Shown: positions 1 to 7,777 of the stretch, in pieces
Numbering within the stretch: position 1 is the first letter of the stretch
Layout of the letters: every line of letters starts with the position of its first letter
Source: a bacterium
GTDB taxonomy: Bacteria; Chloroflexota; Chloroflexia; Chloroflexales; Kallotenuaceae
Length of the DNA stretch: 48,025 nucleotides
Reading direction: 5' to 3'
NCBI GenBank assembly: GCA_016781505.1
Contig: JADDQF010000119.1
Location: 1 to 48,025 of the forward strand
Program-made: the position numbers and the translations under genes
Notes under the pieces: generated by a model
What the model was told of the DNA's origin: nothing
Database searches by the model: none
What the model saw: only the letters and a program-made list of their open reading frames with translations

Positions 1-72
1 GCCCACACCATCCGCATCGTCGCCGACAGTGATGGCTTCAATCTCAACCACGTGACGCTCGCGGCGCAATAA
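1..72 (+). CDS. C-terminal end of a CBM6/CBM35-like carbohydrate-binding protein (partial)
   Basis: The first 23 codons of the window form an open frame ending in TAA at 70-72. It reads AHTIRIVADSDGFNLNHVTL followed by AAQ. The pattern 'HTIRI..DS.GFNLN.V.L' is the closing beta-strand of family 6/35 carbohydrate-binding modules, which usually end secreted glycoside hydrolases or PKD-type proteins. The catalytic part lies outside the window, so the substrate cannot be stated. A strong hairpin at 134-169 follows it. Family assignment rests on about 20 residues only. Confidence 0.6.
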   Translation, partial: AHTIRIVADSDGFNLNHVTLAAQ

Positions 73-133
73 ATACATGCATTCAGGGACCGAGTCGGAG
101 GTGTAGAACCCGGCAAAAGAACCGGAGCACGTT

Positions 134-169
134 GCAGCAGGCGGGAGCAAATACGCTCGCGCCTGCTGC
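134..169. terminator. Hairpin between convergent genes
   Basis: A 15-bp stem with one mismatch (134-148 with 155-169) and a 6-base loop lies between the end of the carbohydrate-binding protein and the end of the convergent maturase gene. There is no clear T-run on either side. It is read as a bidirectional terminator from its position and strength. Confidence 0.6.
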
Positions 170-200
170 TTGTGGTTGGCAAGTGCCATAGCAGTCGGCG

Positions 201-1535
201 CTACGAAGCACGTCCGTGGCAGCGCTTAAACTTTTGGCCGCCGCCGCAGGGACACGGGTCGTTGCGGCCTGCGCGCGCGAAACGACGCTGGAGCTCTGCC
301 TCTGCCGCTGCAATGTAGTGCATAATGTTTGCCGGTGGCCGTCGCTCACGAAGCTCGCGAGCCATCCAGCGCATCGGTCCGTCGATATGGGTGAAGAACG
401 CTTTGTAGCCGCCGCAAAGGTAGTTCAGGCCGGGCTCCCCGTCGGGCGCGGTGAGCGTCCGGTCTTTAGGGCAGCCGCCATTGCACACAAAGCGGACCGC
501 GCACTCGCGGCAGTATTGCGGCAACAGATCGCGTTTGGCTTGGCCGAAGCGCTGCTGCTGGGCCGAGCCCACCATGTCGATCAGTGGAATGTCTTGGATA
601 TTGCCCAGCCGATGATTTGGCTCGACATAATGGTCGCAGGAGTAAACATCTCCGTTGTGCTCCAGCGCCAGCGCCGCGCCGCAGGTCTCTTCAAAGATGC
701 ACAGCCCGGGCCGCAGGCCGCTCCACGCTGCCAGCGCAACGTCAAAAATTTGGACAAAGACGTGTCCGACATCGTGCCGAACCCACTCCTCAAAAATTGC
801 AATCAAAAATGCGCCGTACTGCTCGGAGGTTACCGACCGCAGGGTGACTCGTTCGCCCTCCTGAAAGCCTGTCGCGTTATCGCGCTCCACGATCGGAATA
901 AATTGGATGAAATTCGTGCCGACCGTGTCGCGCAGGAAGCGGTACACCCCGAGTGGGGCGGCGGCATTGACTGCATGGACAGTGGTGAGAATATTGAACG
1001 GGACGCTGTGCCGTCTCAACAGCTCGACGCCGGCCATCACGCGGTCGAAGGTCGGCTTGCCGCCTTTGTCGACGCGGTAGGTGTCGTGCAACACTTGCGG
1101 CCCGTCCAGGCTAACCCCGATCAAAAAGTTGTGCTCGCGAAAAAAGCGGCACCAGTCGTCGTCCAGGTTGGTGGCATTGGTCTGCAGCGCATTGTGGATA
1201 CGCAAGCCCGGCCGGCGATATTTGTGCTGTAGCGCCACGGCTCGGCGGAAAAAGTCAAGGCCCATCAGGGTTGGCTCGCCGCCCTGCCAGGCGAACGTCA
1301 CCTCAGGGCCGCGTTGGGCCGCGATATACTGCCGCGTATAGTTTTCCAGCAGCTCGTTGGCCATCCGAAACCGGCTGCCGGGATACAGCAGCTCCTTGGA
1401 CAAGAAGTAGCAGTAGGCGCAGTCCAGGTTGCAGATTGCGCCGCGCGGCTTGAGCATGACATGAAACGCGGGCGGCACGTTCACCGGCGTGCCATCGAAC
1501 GGATCGCTGTAGGGTTGGGGCGGAGGCGTGGTCAC
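201..1535 (-). CDS. Anaerobic sulfatase-maturating enzyme (radical SAM/SPASM)
   Basis: This 444-residue protein is predicted to convert the active-site Cys of a sulfatase into formylglycine in the cytoplasm without oxygen. The radical-SAM motif C-x3-C-x2-C is at Cys35, Cys39 and Cys42 (CNLDCAYC), followed by the glycine-rich SAM-binding stretch WQGGEPTLMG. The C-terminal third has the SPASM-type cysteines (CGAALALEHNGDVYSCDHY, then YCRECAVRFVCNGGC) that hold auxiliary Fe-S clusters. The extreme C-terminus carries a SEC-C zinc motif (DPCPCGGGQKFKRCHG), common in this family. The ATG overlaps the TGA of the upstream sulfatase gene in ATGA, so the two are translationally coupled. The neighbouring Cys-type sulfatase is the obvious substrate. 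Confidence in family is high; pairing with that sulfatase is inferred from coupling. Confidence 0.95.
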   Translation of the reverse strand: MTTPPPQPYSDPFDGTPVNVPPAFHVMLKPRGAICNLDCAYCYFLSKELLYPGSRFRMANELLENYTRQYIAAQRGPEVTFAWQGGEPTLMGLDFFRRAVALQHKYRRPGLRIHNALQTNATNLDDDWCRFFREHNFLIGVSLDGPQVLHDTYRVDKGGKPTFDRVMAGVELLRRHSVPFNILTTVHAVNAAAPLGVYRFLRDTVGTNFIQFIPIVERDNATGFQEGERVTLRSVTSEQYGAFLIAIFEEWVRHDVGHVFVQIFDVALAAWSGLRPGLCIFEETCGAALALEHNGDVYSCDHYVEPNHRLGNIQDIPLIDMVGSAQQQRFGQAKRDLLPQYCRECAVRFVCNGGCPKDRTLTAPDGEPGLNYLCGGYKAFFTHIDGPMRWMARELRERRPPANIMHYIAAAEAELQRRFARAGRNDPCPCGGGQKFKRCHGRAS

Positions 1536-2887
1536 GCATGCACCTCTGCCGGGAACACCCGGCGCTGGCCCGCCGGCCGTGGAGGCGCGGGCTCGATGAC
1601 GGGTGCTGCCTCGCCGATCGCGACCATGCGGCGAATCAGCCGCGCTTTGAGCACATCGGCCGTTTCGCGGTGCGACTCCAAACCCACTAAATTGACCAGC
1701 TCGTACGGATCGGCCTGGAGGTCGTACAAAAACTCTTCGACGTACCGCTCCGAGCCAGCGTCGCGGTTGGGATCTTTGTCGGGCGCGGTCACGCCATACT
1801 TCCAGCGTTGGGTACGTACCGCTCGTCCCACCTGCGACTCGCTGATCTGGATCAGCACCTCTTCGGGCCAGTCTTTGGTCTCGCGCCGCACGAGCGGCAG
1901 GATTGAGCGGCCCTGCATCTGGTCGAGAATGGGCAGGCCGGCGGCGTCGAGCAATGTGGGCGGCAGATCGATCAGACTGACCAGCTCACGGATTCGCCCT
2001 CCGCTGTCGAAGCCGGGACCCTGAAATGCGAGCGGAACTCGCGCCGAGCTCTCATGGCACGACCGCTTGTACTCCGCATTGCCGGTTTTGAAGTGGCAGC
2101 CATGGTCCGACGTGAACGCCAGGATGGTGTTGCGGTGCAGGCCAAGGCTTAGCAGCGCATCCTGCAGCCGGCCAAGCGCCTCGTCGAGCCGCTTGACCAT
2201 CCCGTAGTAGCCGCCGAGGTGCTGGTGGGAGGAGCCGACCAGCGCTGCCAGATCCGGTGGCGTCCAGCGGCTGCGATAGCGCTCCTCATAGCCGGTGGGC
2301 GCCGGGTAATCGTCGCGATGGTTTTGGAAGTGCGGCTCCAGAAACGACAAGAACAAAAAGAACGGACGCTCACGGTTGTGGTCGATGAAACGAATTGCGG
2401 CGTCGGCGAGGGCGTCGACGCGGTAGCCAGGCAGGCGGACCTTTTGATTGTCCGTGTCGTAAACGGTGGCGTCGTACGCGTCCGAGGTAAACTCGAGCAG
2501 GTTCGACGCCAGCCAGTGGTCATAGCCGCGGCGCTTGGGCTCGGGAACGGGCTCTTCGTCGGCGAGGTGCCACTTGCCGATATAGCCGGTGCTGTAGCCG
2601 GCGCTGCGAAACTCCTCGCCGATGGTTGTCACGCCGTCCGGCAGCGGAATGCCGTTGCGAAAGCAGCCGGTGGTGGTGGCGTACATACCGGTCTGGAGGC
2701 AGGAGCGGGCCGGGCCGCACACCGGCTGGGGCGTAAAGGCCCCGTAGACATGCGTGCCCTCCTGCGCCATGCGATCAAAGTTGGGCGTGAGCTCGAGCGG
2801 ATTGCCGTGCACACCGGTGGTGTCCCAACGCTGCTGATCGGTGAAAAAGACGATGACGCTTGGCCGATCCGCGGTTTCCCGTGTCAT
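1532..2887 (-). CDS. Cys-type sulfatase (alkaline phosphatase superfamily)
   Basis: This 451-residue enzyme is predicted to hydrolyse sulfate esters, probably of a polysaccharide or aryl substrate. The N-terminal metal-binding strand is VIVFFTDQQRWDT. The sulfatase signature C-x-P-x-R is at Cys57-Arg61 (CGPARSCLQTG), where Cys57 would become formylglycine. Later metal-site motifs include TSDHG and the lysine of KTGNAEYKR. An upstream in-frame ATG at 2929 exists, but ATG 2887 is preferred because GAGGGAG lies 5 bases before it and the family normally begins just ahead of this strand. No signal peptide is visible, so the enzyme appears cytoplasmic and needs imported substrate. A transporter scar lies directly upstream, so the original importer has been lost. 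The exact substrate cannot be read from the sequence. Confidence 0.95.
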   Translation of the reverse strand: MTRETADRPSVIVFFTDQQRWDTTGVHGNPLELTPNFDRMAQEGTHVYGAFTPQPVCGPARSCLQTGMYATTTGCFRNGIPLPDGVTTIGEEFRSAGYSTGYIGKWHLADEEPVPEPKRRGYDHWLASNLLEFTSDAYDATVYDTDNQKVRLPGYRVDALADAAIRFIDHNRERPFFLFLSFLEPHFQNHRDDYPAPTGYEERYRSRWTPPDLAALVGSSHQHLGGYYGMVKRLDEALGRLQDALLSLGLHRNTILAFTSDHGCHFKTGNAEYKRSCHESSARVPLAFQGPGFDSGGRIRELVSLIDLPPTLLDAAGLPILDQMQGRSILPLVRRETKDWPEEVLIQISESQVGRAVRTQRWKYGVTAPDKDPNRDAGSERYVEEFLYDLQADPYELVNLVGLESHRETADVLKARLIRRMVAIGEAAPVIEPAPPRPAGQRRVFPAEVHA

Positions 2888-2958
2888 GAACGCTCCCTCG
2901 TGCATGCAGCCGGTGTACTTGGCGTGCACCGGCTGCCGCTGCTGTCACCAACAATGCC

Positions 2959-3264
2959 CTACCCGGCCAGCAGGGGATCAGCTGCGCTCTTGATCGCCGC
3001 CGCAACCGCCTCGGCACTCTGCGCGCCGCTCCATAGCTGATCCATATTGGTTATTACCACCCGTTGGAAGACCTCGGGCCAGCGCACATTGACGGGGTCA
3101 CGCACAACGTACTCCTGGGCTTGAACAAAGGCCTTGGCGTTCACCGGCGACTTGTTCGGATCCAGGAACTGGGGCGAGTTGATGGCGGAAACGCGCGCCG
3201 GCGTGGTCGCGCCCACCGCGACCTCCTCAAGCTGGGCCTCCGCGCTGGTGATCGACTTCAGAGC
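2959..3264 (-). pseudogene. C-terminal remnant of a sugar ABC transporter substrate-binding protein
   Basis: About 100 codons ending at 2959 resemble the last part of an extracellular sugar-binding protein (SBP family 1). Features are a 'TSAEAQLEEVAVGATTPARVSAI' region, 'SPVNAKAFVQAQEYVVRDPVNVRWPEV', and a C-terminal helix with 'AAIKSAADPLL'. There is no signal peptide or N-terminal lobe. The frame continues upstream into nonsense at about 3260, where the sequence switches to a permease N-terminus in another frame. I read this as the downstream side of a deletion that removed most of an ABC transporter operon. It lies 71 bases upstream of the sulfatase start. A functional small protein is unlikely. 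Confidence 0.7.
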
Positions 3265-3440
3265 GTCCAGATCACAAACCCGATGATCCAAGGCGAGGCG
3301 AACAACCATCCTTCCAGATTGCGCTTGAGCGCTGCGCGGCGACGCCGCACCTGTAGCTGCAGTTCGGTTTCGACTTCGGCGCGTGGTACAACGGTGGCCA
3401 CTCGTGCGTGCTCCTTGTTGCTGGATCGGGGACGACCCAC
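3258..3440 (-). pseudogene. N-terminal remnant of a sugar ABC transporter permease (MalF/UgpA type)
   Basis: Sixty codons starting at 3440 read as the cytoplasmic N-terminus and first membrane helix of a binding-protein-dependent sugar permease. An Arg-rich stretch (QVRRRRAALKRNLEGW) is followed by LFASPWIIGFVIWTL, after which a TGA closes the frame at 3258. In intact homologues this helix continues into 'GPM' and five more helices. Here the sequence runs into the tail of a substrate-binding protein in a different frame, so this is the upstream side of the deletion junction. The natural promoter and operator remain in place at 3480-3510. Confidence 0.7.
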
Positions 3441-3479
3441 TGCTGGGCCGTTACTAGTTGGGAAGTGGCAGGCGTGGTT

Positions 3480-3510
3480 GACTATACGTTAGTCGAGTGA
3501 TGTTTGTCAA
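3480..3510 (-). promoter_or_regulatory. Promoter with overlapping palindromic operator
   Basis: Reading the minus strand, TTGACA (3505-3510) is separated by 18 bases from TATAGT (3481-3486), a near-consensus sigma-70 promoter pointing at the truncated permease and the sulfatase-maturase pair. A dyad GACTA-5 bases-TAGTC (3480-3494) covers the -10 element and is the position expected for a LacI- or GntR-type repressor site. No regulator gene is adjacent, so the cognate protein is unknown. Confidence 0.65.
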
Positions 3511-3589
3511 CACTGGAAACAACTGGCCTGAACCTGGAAGCTGCGAAGATCGAAACGTTTCAGCACGCAGCACCTGGTTGTGTGGGTGC

Positions 3590-3615
3590 AACCAGCCACG
3601 GCGTTGTGGCTGGTT
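3590..3615 (-). terminator. Hairpin after the S9 peptidase gene
   Basis: A perfect 10-bp stem (AACCAGCCAC at 3590-3599 with GTGGCTGGTT at 3606-3615) and a 6-base loop begin 16 bases beyond the peptidase stop codon. It lacks a T-run, so termination is inferred from strength and position. Confidence 0.55.
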
Positions 3616-3631
3616 AGGTCGAACCCATAAA

Positions 3632-5488
3632 TTAGTCGACGGCGCTGCTGCTTTCACGGCGGAGCTGGCGATCCAAGAATGCGACGATAGCCGGATAGGC
3701 GACCAACTTGTTCTTGAGCTTGACCAGACCGTGTCCTTCATCGTCAAAGACCATGAATTCGACCGGAACATCCCGCGCCCGCAGGGTTGCAACCAGTTGT
3801 TCCGCTTCGCTAAGGGGAACACGCGGGTCGTTCGCGCCGTGAATCACCATCAGCGGGGCGCGTACCTGATCAAGATGGTTCATGGGCGCGATGCTTTCCA
3901 GAAACTCGCGGTCGTGTGCCAGACTGCCGTATTCTGCTTCGCGATGGGCGCGACGGTACGCGCTGGTGTTTTCCAAAAAGGTAACGAAATTGCTGATGCC
4001 GACGATATCGACACCGGCAGCCCACAGCTCGGGATAGGTGGTCAACGCCGCCAGCACCATGAAGCCGCCGTAGCTCCCGCCGTAGACCGCAATACGCTCG
4101 CCGTCGATTTTTGGCTGGCTGCGCAGCCAATGCGCGGCATGGGCCAGATCGGCAACCGAGTCCATCCGCAGCCGAATGTCGTCCAAGTGGCTATACGCCT
4201 TGCCGTAGCCGGTCGAGCCGCGAACATTCGGCGCCAGCACAGCATAGCCATGCTGCAAGAAGTATTGGATCAAAAAGTGGAAGTACGGCACGAACTGCGC
4301 TTCCGGCCCGCCGTGCACCACAACGATTGCGGGCAGCGATGCGGATGACGCATTTGGCGGTGTGAAAAACCAGGCAGGAATCTGGCGCTGGTCGAAGCTG
4401 GGGTAGTGGATCAGCTGCGGGGCGGCAAACGAATCGAGCGGCAGGCCACCGTGCGAGGAGCGAGTGATCGCCCACGGTGAACCGCCCCCAATAGGCCGCA
4501 GGTACACGTCCGAGGTGCGCGTGGCGCCCGTGTACGAAAAGGCGAGCTGCTGCCCGTCAGGGCTGAAGGCGAGCCGGTGATCGAAGTATCCGACCACGCC
4601 CAGAATGGTCGCGGGTGTTGGAACACGCTCGGTGGTCATGGATGCAAGGTCAAGCAGCTGGAGCTCGGAGCTGCCAGCGGCATTAACAACATAGGCCAGC
4701 CATCGTCGGTCTGGCGACAATTCCATGATTTCGATGTCCCACTCAACGCTGGCTACCCGTTCGAGTTGGCCAGTCGCCAGGTCAAGCCGTCCCACATACA
4801 GGAAATCCGAGCCAAGATCGGTGATAAGATACAGCATACGGCCATCGGCGCTGTAACTGAGTGAGCTGAACCGGGCGTCTTCCGCGCCTGGAGTGATGCG
4901 CCGGGCAGCGCCAGTCTCCAGATCGACCTCGAACAGATCGTTACGCGTTGCACTCGAAGCCCGCGCCACTATCGCCTGACGGCCATCCAGCGCAAAGGTT
5001 TGGTCGAACAGAAAGCCCGGCTCGTCGTGTTGCCAAACCATCCGAGCCTCACCGTCAAGTGGCTGCAGATACAGGTCGAAGCGCCCAGGATCGCGCCGAT
5101 TAGCCGCAAACAGTATCTGCTGTCCATCTGCCGACCATGCGCCAAAAAGATGCATGGCCCGCTCATGGCCGGCGCTCAGGGAGTGCTCCACGCCACGCGC
5201 CGGATCGAGCAGCACAAGCTGGGCATTCTCGTTGCCGCCGACGTCACGGGTGAAGATCAGCCGGTTATCGTCGGGTACAGGCGAGCGCCATAGGCCCAGG
5301 CAGCGGTCCGCTCCAAAGGTAAGCTGCTCCGGCCACGTGATCTGCTCATGCTCATGGGCGATCTCAACCTGCCAAACTTGCGGTACGTCGGTGATGTTGG
5401 CCAGAAACGCGACATGTTTGCCGTCGGCTGCGAAGCTCGGCCAATAAGCTTGCCTTACATGGAGATAGCGTTCAATTCCATAGCTCAT
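3632..5488 (-). CDS. S9 family prolyl oligopeptidase / acylaminoacyl-peptidase
   Basis: This 618-residue serine peptidase is expected to cleave short peptides or N-acylated amino acids in the cytoplasm. The N-terminal two thirds hold WD40-like propeller repeats (DGKHVAF, DGQQILFAANRR, DGRMLYLITD, DRRWLAYV, DGQQLAFSY). The C-terminal alpha/beta-hydrolase domain has the nucleophile elbow GGSYGG with Ser472, Asp554 in GANDPR and His586 in DEGHG, so the triad is complete. ATG 5488 is chosen over the upstream ATG at 5518 because GGAAGGAAG sits just ahead of it. It lies 33 bases downstream of an M20 peptidase gene and is probably cotranscribed with it. No signal peptide is visible. Confidence 0.93.
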   Translation of the reverse strand: MSYGIERYLHVRQAYWPSFAADGKHVAFLANITDVPQVWQVEIAHEHEQITWPEQLTFGADRCLGLWRSPVPDDNRLIFTRDVGGNENAQLVLLDPARGVEHSLSAGHERAMHLFGAWSADGQQILFAANRRDPGRFDLYLQPLDGEARMVWQHDEPGFLFDQTFALDGRQAIVARASSATRNDLFEVDLETGAARRITPGAEDARFSSLSYSADGRMLYLITDLGSDFLYVGRLDLATGQLERVASVEWDIEIMELSPDRRWLAYVVNAAGSSELQLLDLASMTTERVPTPATILGVVGYFDHRLAFSPDGQQLAFSYTGATRTSDVYLRPIGGGSPWAITRSSHGGLPLDSFAAPQLIHYPSFDQRQIPAWFFTPPNASSASLPAIVVVHGGPEAQFVPYFHFLIQYFLQHGYAVLAPNVRGSTGYGKAYSHLDDIRLRMDSVADLAHAAHWLRSQPKIDGERIAVYGGSYGGFMVLAALTTYPELWAAGVDIVGISNFVTFLENTSAYRRAHREAEYGSLAHDREFLESIAPMNHLDQVRAPLMVIHGANDPRVPLSEAEQLVATLRARDVPVEFMVFDDEGHGLVKLKNKLVAYPAIVAFLDRQLRRESSSAVD

Positions 5489-5521
5489 GGTGCTTCCTTC
5501 CGCGTTGTTGTCAGCCACTGC

Positions 5522-6703
5522 TTATGCCGTGGTTGCGCTCGCTGCCGCCAGTGTGAGCAGTAAGAGCGAGCGCATGCCTGCCGGAATATCATCGATCTCG
5601 AGGTATTCGTCCAGGCGGTGCGCGTTTCCACCCCTGGACATGCCAATACAAACCGCTGGAATACCACGACTAAGCGGTACATTGGCGTCTGTGCTGGCAG
5701 CGTCAAAGATTACATTGGCACCCACCGCCATATACGCAGCACTGGCAAGTTGGGCTAGTGGATGTTGCCGTTCAATGCTCCCGCCTGGTCGATCCCCCAC
5801 GGTCTCAAGCCGAACCGTTACACCGCGCTCCTCGGCTGTGACATCCGCCACGATGGTCTCAACCTGCGCAATCAGGGCTGCAAGGCGGGCTTCGTCGACG
5901 GAGCGGAGGTCGAGCAGGAGGCTGGCGTGCTGCGCAATCGCATTGACTGTTGTCCCGCCTTCGATGACACCGATATTGAAGGTACTTTTTGGATCGACGG
6001 ACATTGCCAGCTCTGTGAGGCGAGCGCCCAGGCGCACGAGCACATGCACTGCACTAGGTGCTCCCCAATCCTGCCAGGAATGTCCACCGGCTGCTGCAAC
6101 GCTGATGCGATAACGGCGGGAGGCAACCCCGGCGTGGACCACAGTGCCGAATTGGGCATCCACGACCACTACTGCGCCAACCTTGTGGTGCAGATGATTG
6201 ATCACCGCCCGCATGCCGGCCAAATCTCCTAACCCTTCTTCGCCCGTATTTGCCACAAACCAGAGGGTGTGGTCGGTCTGCAGCTGATGCTGCTTGAGCA
6301 CGCGAGCCAGGTGGAGCAGCGCGGCGACGCTGATGCTGTTGTCGCTGAGGCCTGGACCATAAATACGTTGGCCATCCCGGCGAACCGTCAGGTTGACGTC
6401 CTGGGCAAAGACTGTGTCGGTGTGGGCGCTGATGAGTATGCCCGGCCCTGCGCGACGGCCGGGAAGAGAGCCGTAAACGTTGTGCAGGGCATCCAGCTGC
6501 ACCTCAGCTAGTCCCAGCGCAACCATTTGATCATGGACGTAGCGCGCACGTTGTGCTTCCGCAAAAGTTGGCGCAGGAATCTGCTGGATCGTCAGCGCGG
6601 CCTCCACAATCGCGTCCGTGTCGGCGATCTCGTGCCAGGCGGGCAGGGCTGCAAGCTGGTGATACAGGGTATGGACCAGTGCTGCCGGTGAATTTTCGGC
6701 CAT
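5522..6703 (-). CDS. M20 family metallopeptidase
   Basis: This 393-residue zinc peptidase of the M20/M28 type is probably a di- or aminopeptidase acting on peptides released by the neighbouring S9 enzyme. Metal and catalytic motifs seen are SAHTDTVF (His and Asp), GPGLSDN (bridging Asp), ANTGEEGLGD (catalytic and metal Glu) and VDAQFGTVVH. A dimerisation 'lid' region with GGHSWQDWGAPSAVH follows, and a late ASTDANVPLSRGIPAVCIG strand completes the fold. The TetA- or PepT-like details cannot be resolved by eye. ATG 6703 has AGGAG six bases upstream, whereas ATG 6739 has no clear site. It is the first gene of the two-gene peptidase operon. Confidence 0.93.
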   Translation of the reverse strand: MAENSPAALVHTLYHQLAALPAWHEIADTDAIVEAALTIQQIPAPTFAEAQRARYVHDQMVALGLAEVQLDALHNVYGSLPGRRAGPGILISAHTDTVFAQDVNLTVRRDGQRIYGPGLSDNSISVAALLHLARVLKQHQLQTDHTLWFVANTGEEGLGDLAGMRAVINHLHHKVGAVVVVDAQFGTVVHAGVASRRYRISVAAAGGHSWQDWGAPSAVHVLVRLGARLTELAMSVDPKSTFNIGVIEGGTTVNAIAQHASLLLDLRSVDEARLAALIAQVETIVADVTAEERGVTVRLETVGDRPGGSIERQHPLAQLASAAYMAVGANVIFDAASTDANVPLSRGIPAVCIGMSRGGNAHRLDEYLEIDDIPAGMRSLLLLTLAAASATTA

Positions 6704-6943
6704 TATGTGCTCCTGTCGAGCGTTGAGTGCTGGTGGCACAGCGCCGGATGCGCACTATTGTACGCGATTGTTGCCGTCGGCTTGCTTATTACTCAGCTTG
6801 GGCAATACCAATTGCAGCGGGAAAGAGCCCGCTGAAGTGCATAATGGAACCTTTCAGATTGCGGTGCGGATAGCAGGCGTACCGTGCCCCTGGAATGTAT
6901 GTCGGGCAGCCGTGTGTTTGCCTGTGAGCAGGACCTGCGATAT
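6704..6943. other. Intergenic stretch, divergent promoters expected
   Basis: No coding frame is convincing between the peptidase operon and the small membrane protein gene. The right-hand end carries the promoter listed at 6944-6972. I see no repeat or RNA structure in the remainder. Confidence 0.4.
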
Positions 6944-6972
6944 TTGTGTACCTACCTGCGCAATCGTATGAT
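6944..6972 (+). promoter_or_regulatory. Sigma-70-type promoter for the small membrane protein
   Basis: TTGTGT (6944-6949), a 17-base spacer, and TATGAT (6967-6972) lie 58 bases before the ATG at 7031. Each hexamer departs from consensus by one or two bases. Confidence 0.45.
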
Positions 6973-7030
6973 CACAGGTGCTTAAAACACAGCTCGTTCC
7001 CGCTCCGCTGTGTGCACGAAAGGATTGATC

Positions 7031-7288
7031 ATGTCGCCCCTCACTCCATCTTCTGCCGAGCCGCCGGTTTCGGCCCCCACTCCTGAAAATGTGCCCTCGG
7101 TAGGATCACGTAAGATGGGTCGTATTGTCAGCGGCCTGCTGCTGCTGTTGTGCGGCTGTGGTATCGTGATTGGTGGAATGATTGCCATTGTGCTGGTGCA
7201 TACGGCAGGTATGGGCAAGCTGATCGGCTTCATGATCGTGGTTGGCTTGGCCCTGGCAGTAAGCGGCTGGACGCGTATCAAGAGCTAA
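7031..7288 (+). CDS. Small two-helix membrane protein, unknown function
   Basis: This 85-residue protein has a Pro/Ser-rich cytoplasmic N-terminus of about 30 residues, then two hydrophobic helices (IVSGLLLLLCGCGIVIGGMIAIVL and LIGFMIVVGLALAVSGW) joined by a short loop. The short C-terminus ends in TRIKS. ATG 7031 is chosen over GTG 7010 because AAAGGA lies six bases before it. I do not recognise a family. It stands alone, with its own promoter upstream and a hairpin downstream. Confidence 0.7.
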   Translation: MSPLTPSSAEPPVSAPTPENVPSVGSRKMGRIVSGLLLLLCGCGIVIGGMIAIVLVHTAGMGKLIGFMIVVGLALAVSGWTRIKS

Positions 7289-7342
7289 ACACACCCCTGC
7301 TGGCACATCGGCGAGCAGCATACGCTCAGCTGTGATCTGGCT

Positions 7343-7359
7343 GGTCTTGTAGCAAGACC
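7343..7359 (+). terminator. Short hairpin downstream of the small membrane protein gene
   Basis: A perfect 7-bp stem GGTCTTG/CAAGACC with a 3-base loop lies 55 bases after the stop codon. There is no T-run, so the role is uncertain. Confidence 0.35.
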
Positions 7360-7390
7360 TGGCGGATCACCCGAACGTAGTGGATCGATT

Positions 7391-7436
7391 AAAAAAGAGG
7401 CGGACGACCGAGTGTCAACGCACTGAGTCGTCCGCC
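7391..7436 (-). terminator. Intrinsic terminator of the DUF3072 gene
   Basis: On the minus strand a perfect 10-bp GC-rich stem (7427-7436 with 7399-7408) with a partly paired loop is followed almost directly by TCTTTTTT (7391-7398). This is a textbook rho-independent terminator, 33 bases beyond the stop codon at 7469. Confidence 0.9.
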
Positions 7437-7468
7437 GGGTTGTCGCCGCTGCCTGTGACGTATCGCTG

Positions 7469-7702
7469 CTATTGATTCTGATCGGCGCCGCGGCCTGTCT
7501 TCTCCTGCAATGCATCAATCTGCTTGGATGCCTCGGCCTTGGACAGGTTGTCGTCCACCTCCTCGCCGGCCTCTTCAGCCAGCGTGTGCAGATACGAGCG
7601 CTGCGCACCCGTCATCGGCTCACCGCCAGTTTTCCAATCATCCGGATTTTTGACGGTGTTGCCCTGGTTTTGCTGATCCTGTGGGTCCTGCTGAGTACTC
7701 AT
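7469..7702 (-). CDS. DUF3072 domain protein
   Basis: This 77-residue hydrophilic protein starts with a Gln/Asn/Asp-rich tail (about 20 residues). It then has the DUF3072 core DDWKTGGEPMTGAQRSYLHT, 'LAEEAGEEVDD', 'LSKAEASKQIDALQ' and 'KTGRG'. The 'MTGAQ..YL..LA.EAG......LSKAEAS..ID.LQ..TGR' pattern defines the family. Its biochemical function is unknown; homologues are small proteins frequent in soil bacteria. ATG 7702 follows AAAGGAACGAGG. An extended -10 lies upstream and an intrinsic terminator downstream, so it is a monocistronic unit. Confidence 0.88.
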   Translation of the reverse strand: MSTQQDPQDQQNQGNTVKNPDDWKTGGEPMTGAQRSYLHTLAEEAGEEVDDNLSKAEASKQIDALQEKTGRGADQNQ

Positions 7703-7768
7703 CCTCGTTCCTTTCTTGTAATTACCCCGGTTCCCCGATCCTGTCCCAATGGCAGGATTGTTACTTAA

Positions 7769-7777
7769 ATAATAGCA
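7769..7777 (-). promoter_or_regulatory. Extended -10 promoter of the DUF3072 gene
   Basis: Minus-strand TGcTATTAT (7769-7777) is an extended -10 element placed about 70 bases before the ATG. The -35 region is weak. A 10-bp palindrome AAACCGGTTT (7809-7818) lies about 35 bases further upstream. Confidence 0.5.

Noticed and set aside
216-1232. Long plus-strand frame opposite the maturase gene
   Set aside because: It is antisense to the radical-SAM enzyme, has no recognisable motif, and arises from codon bias in the opposite strand. The same holds for frames at 2219-3040, 3497-4348, 14158-15030 and 29394-30224.
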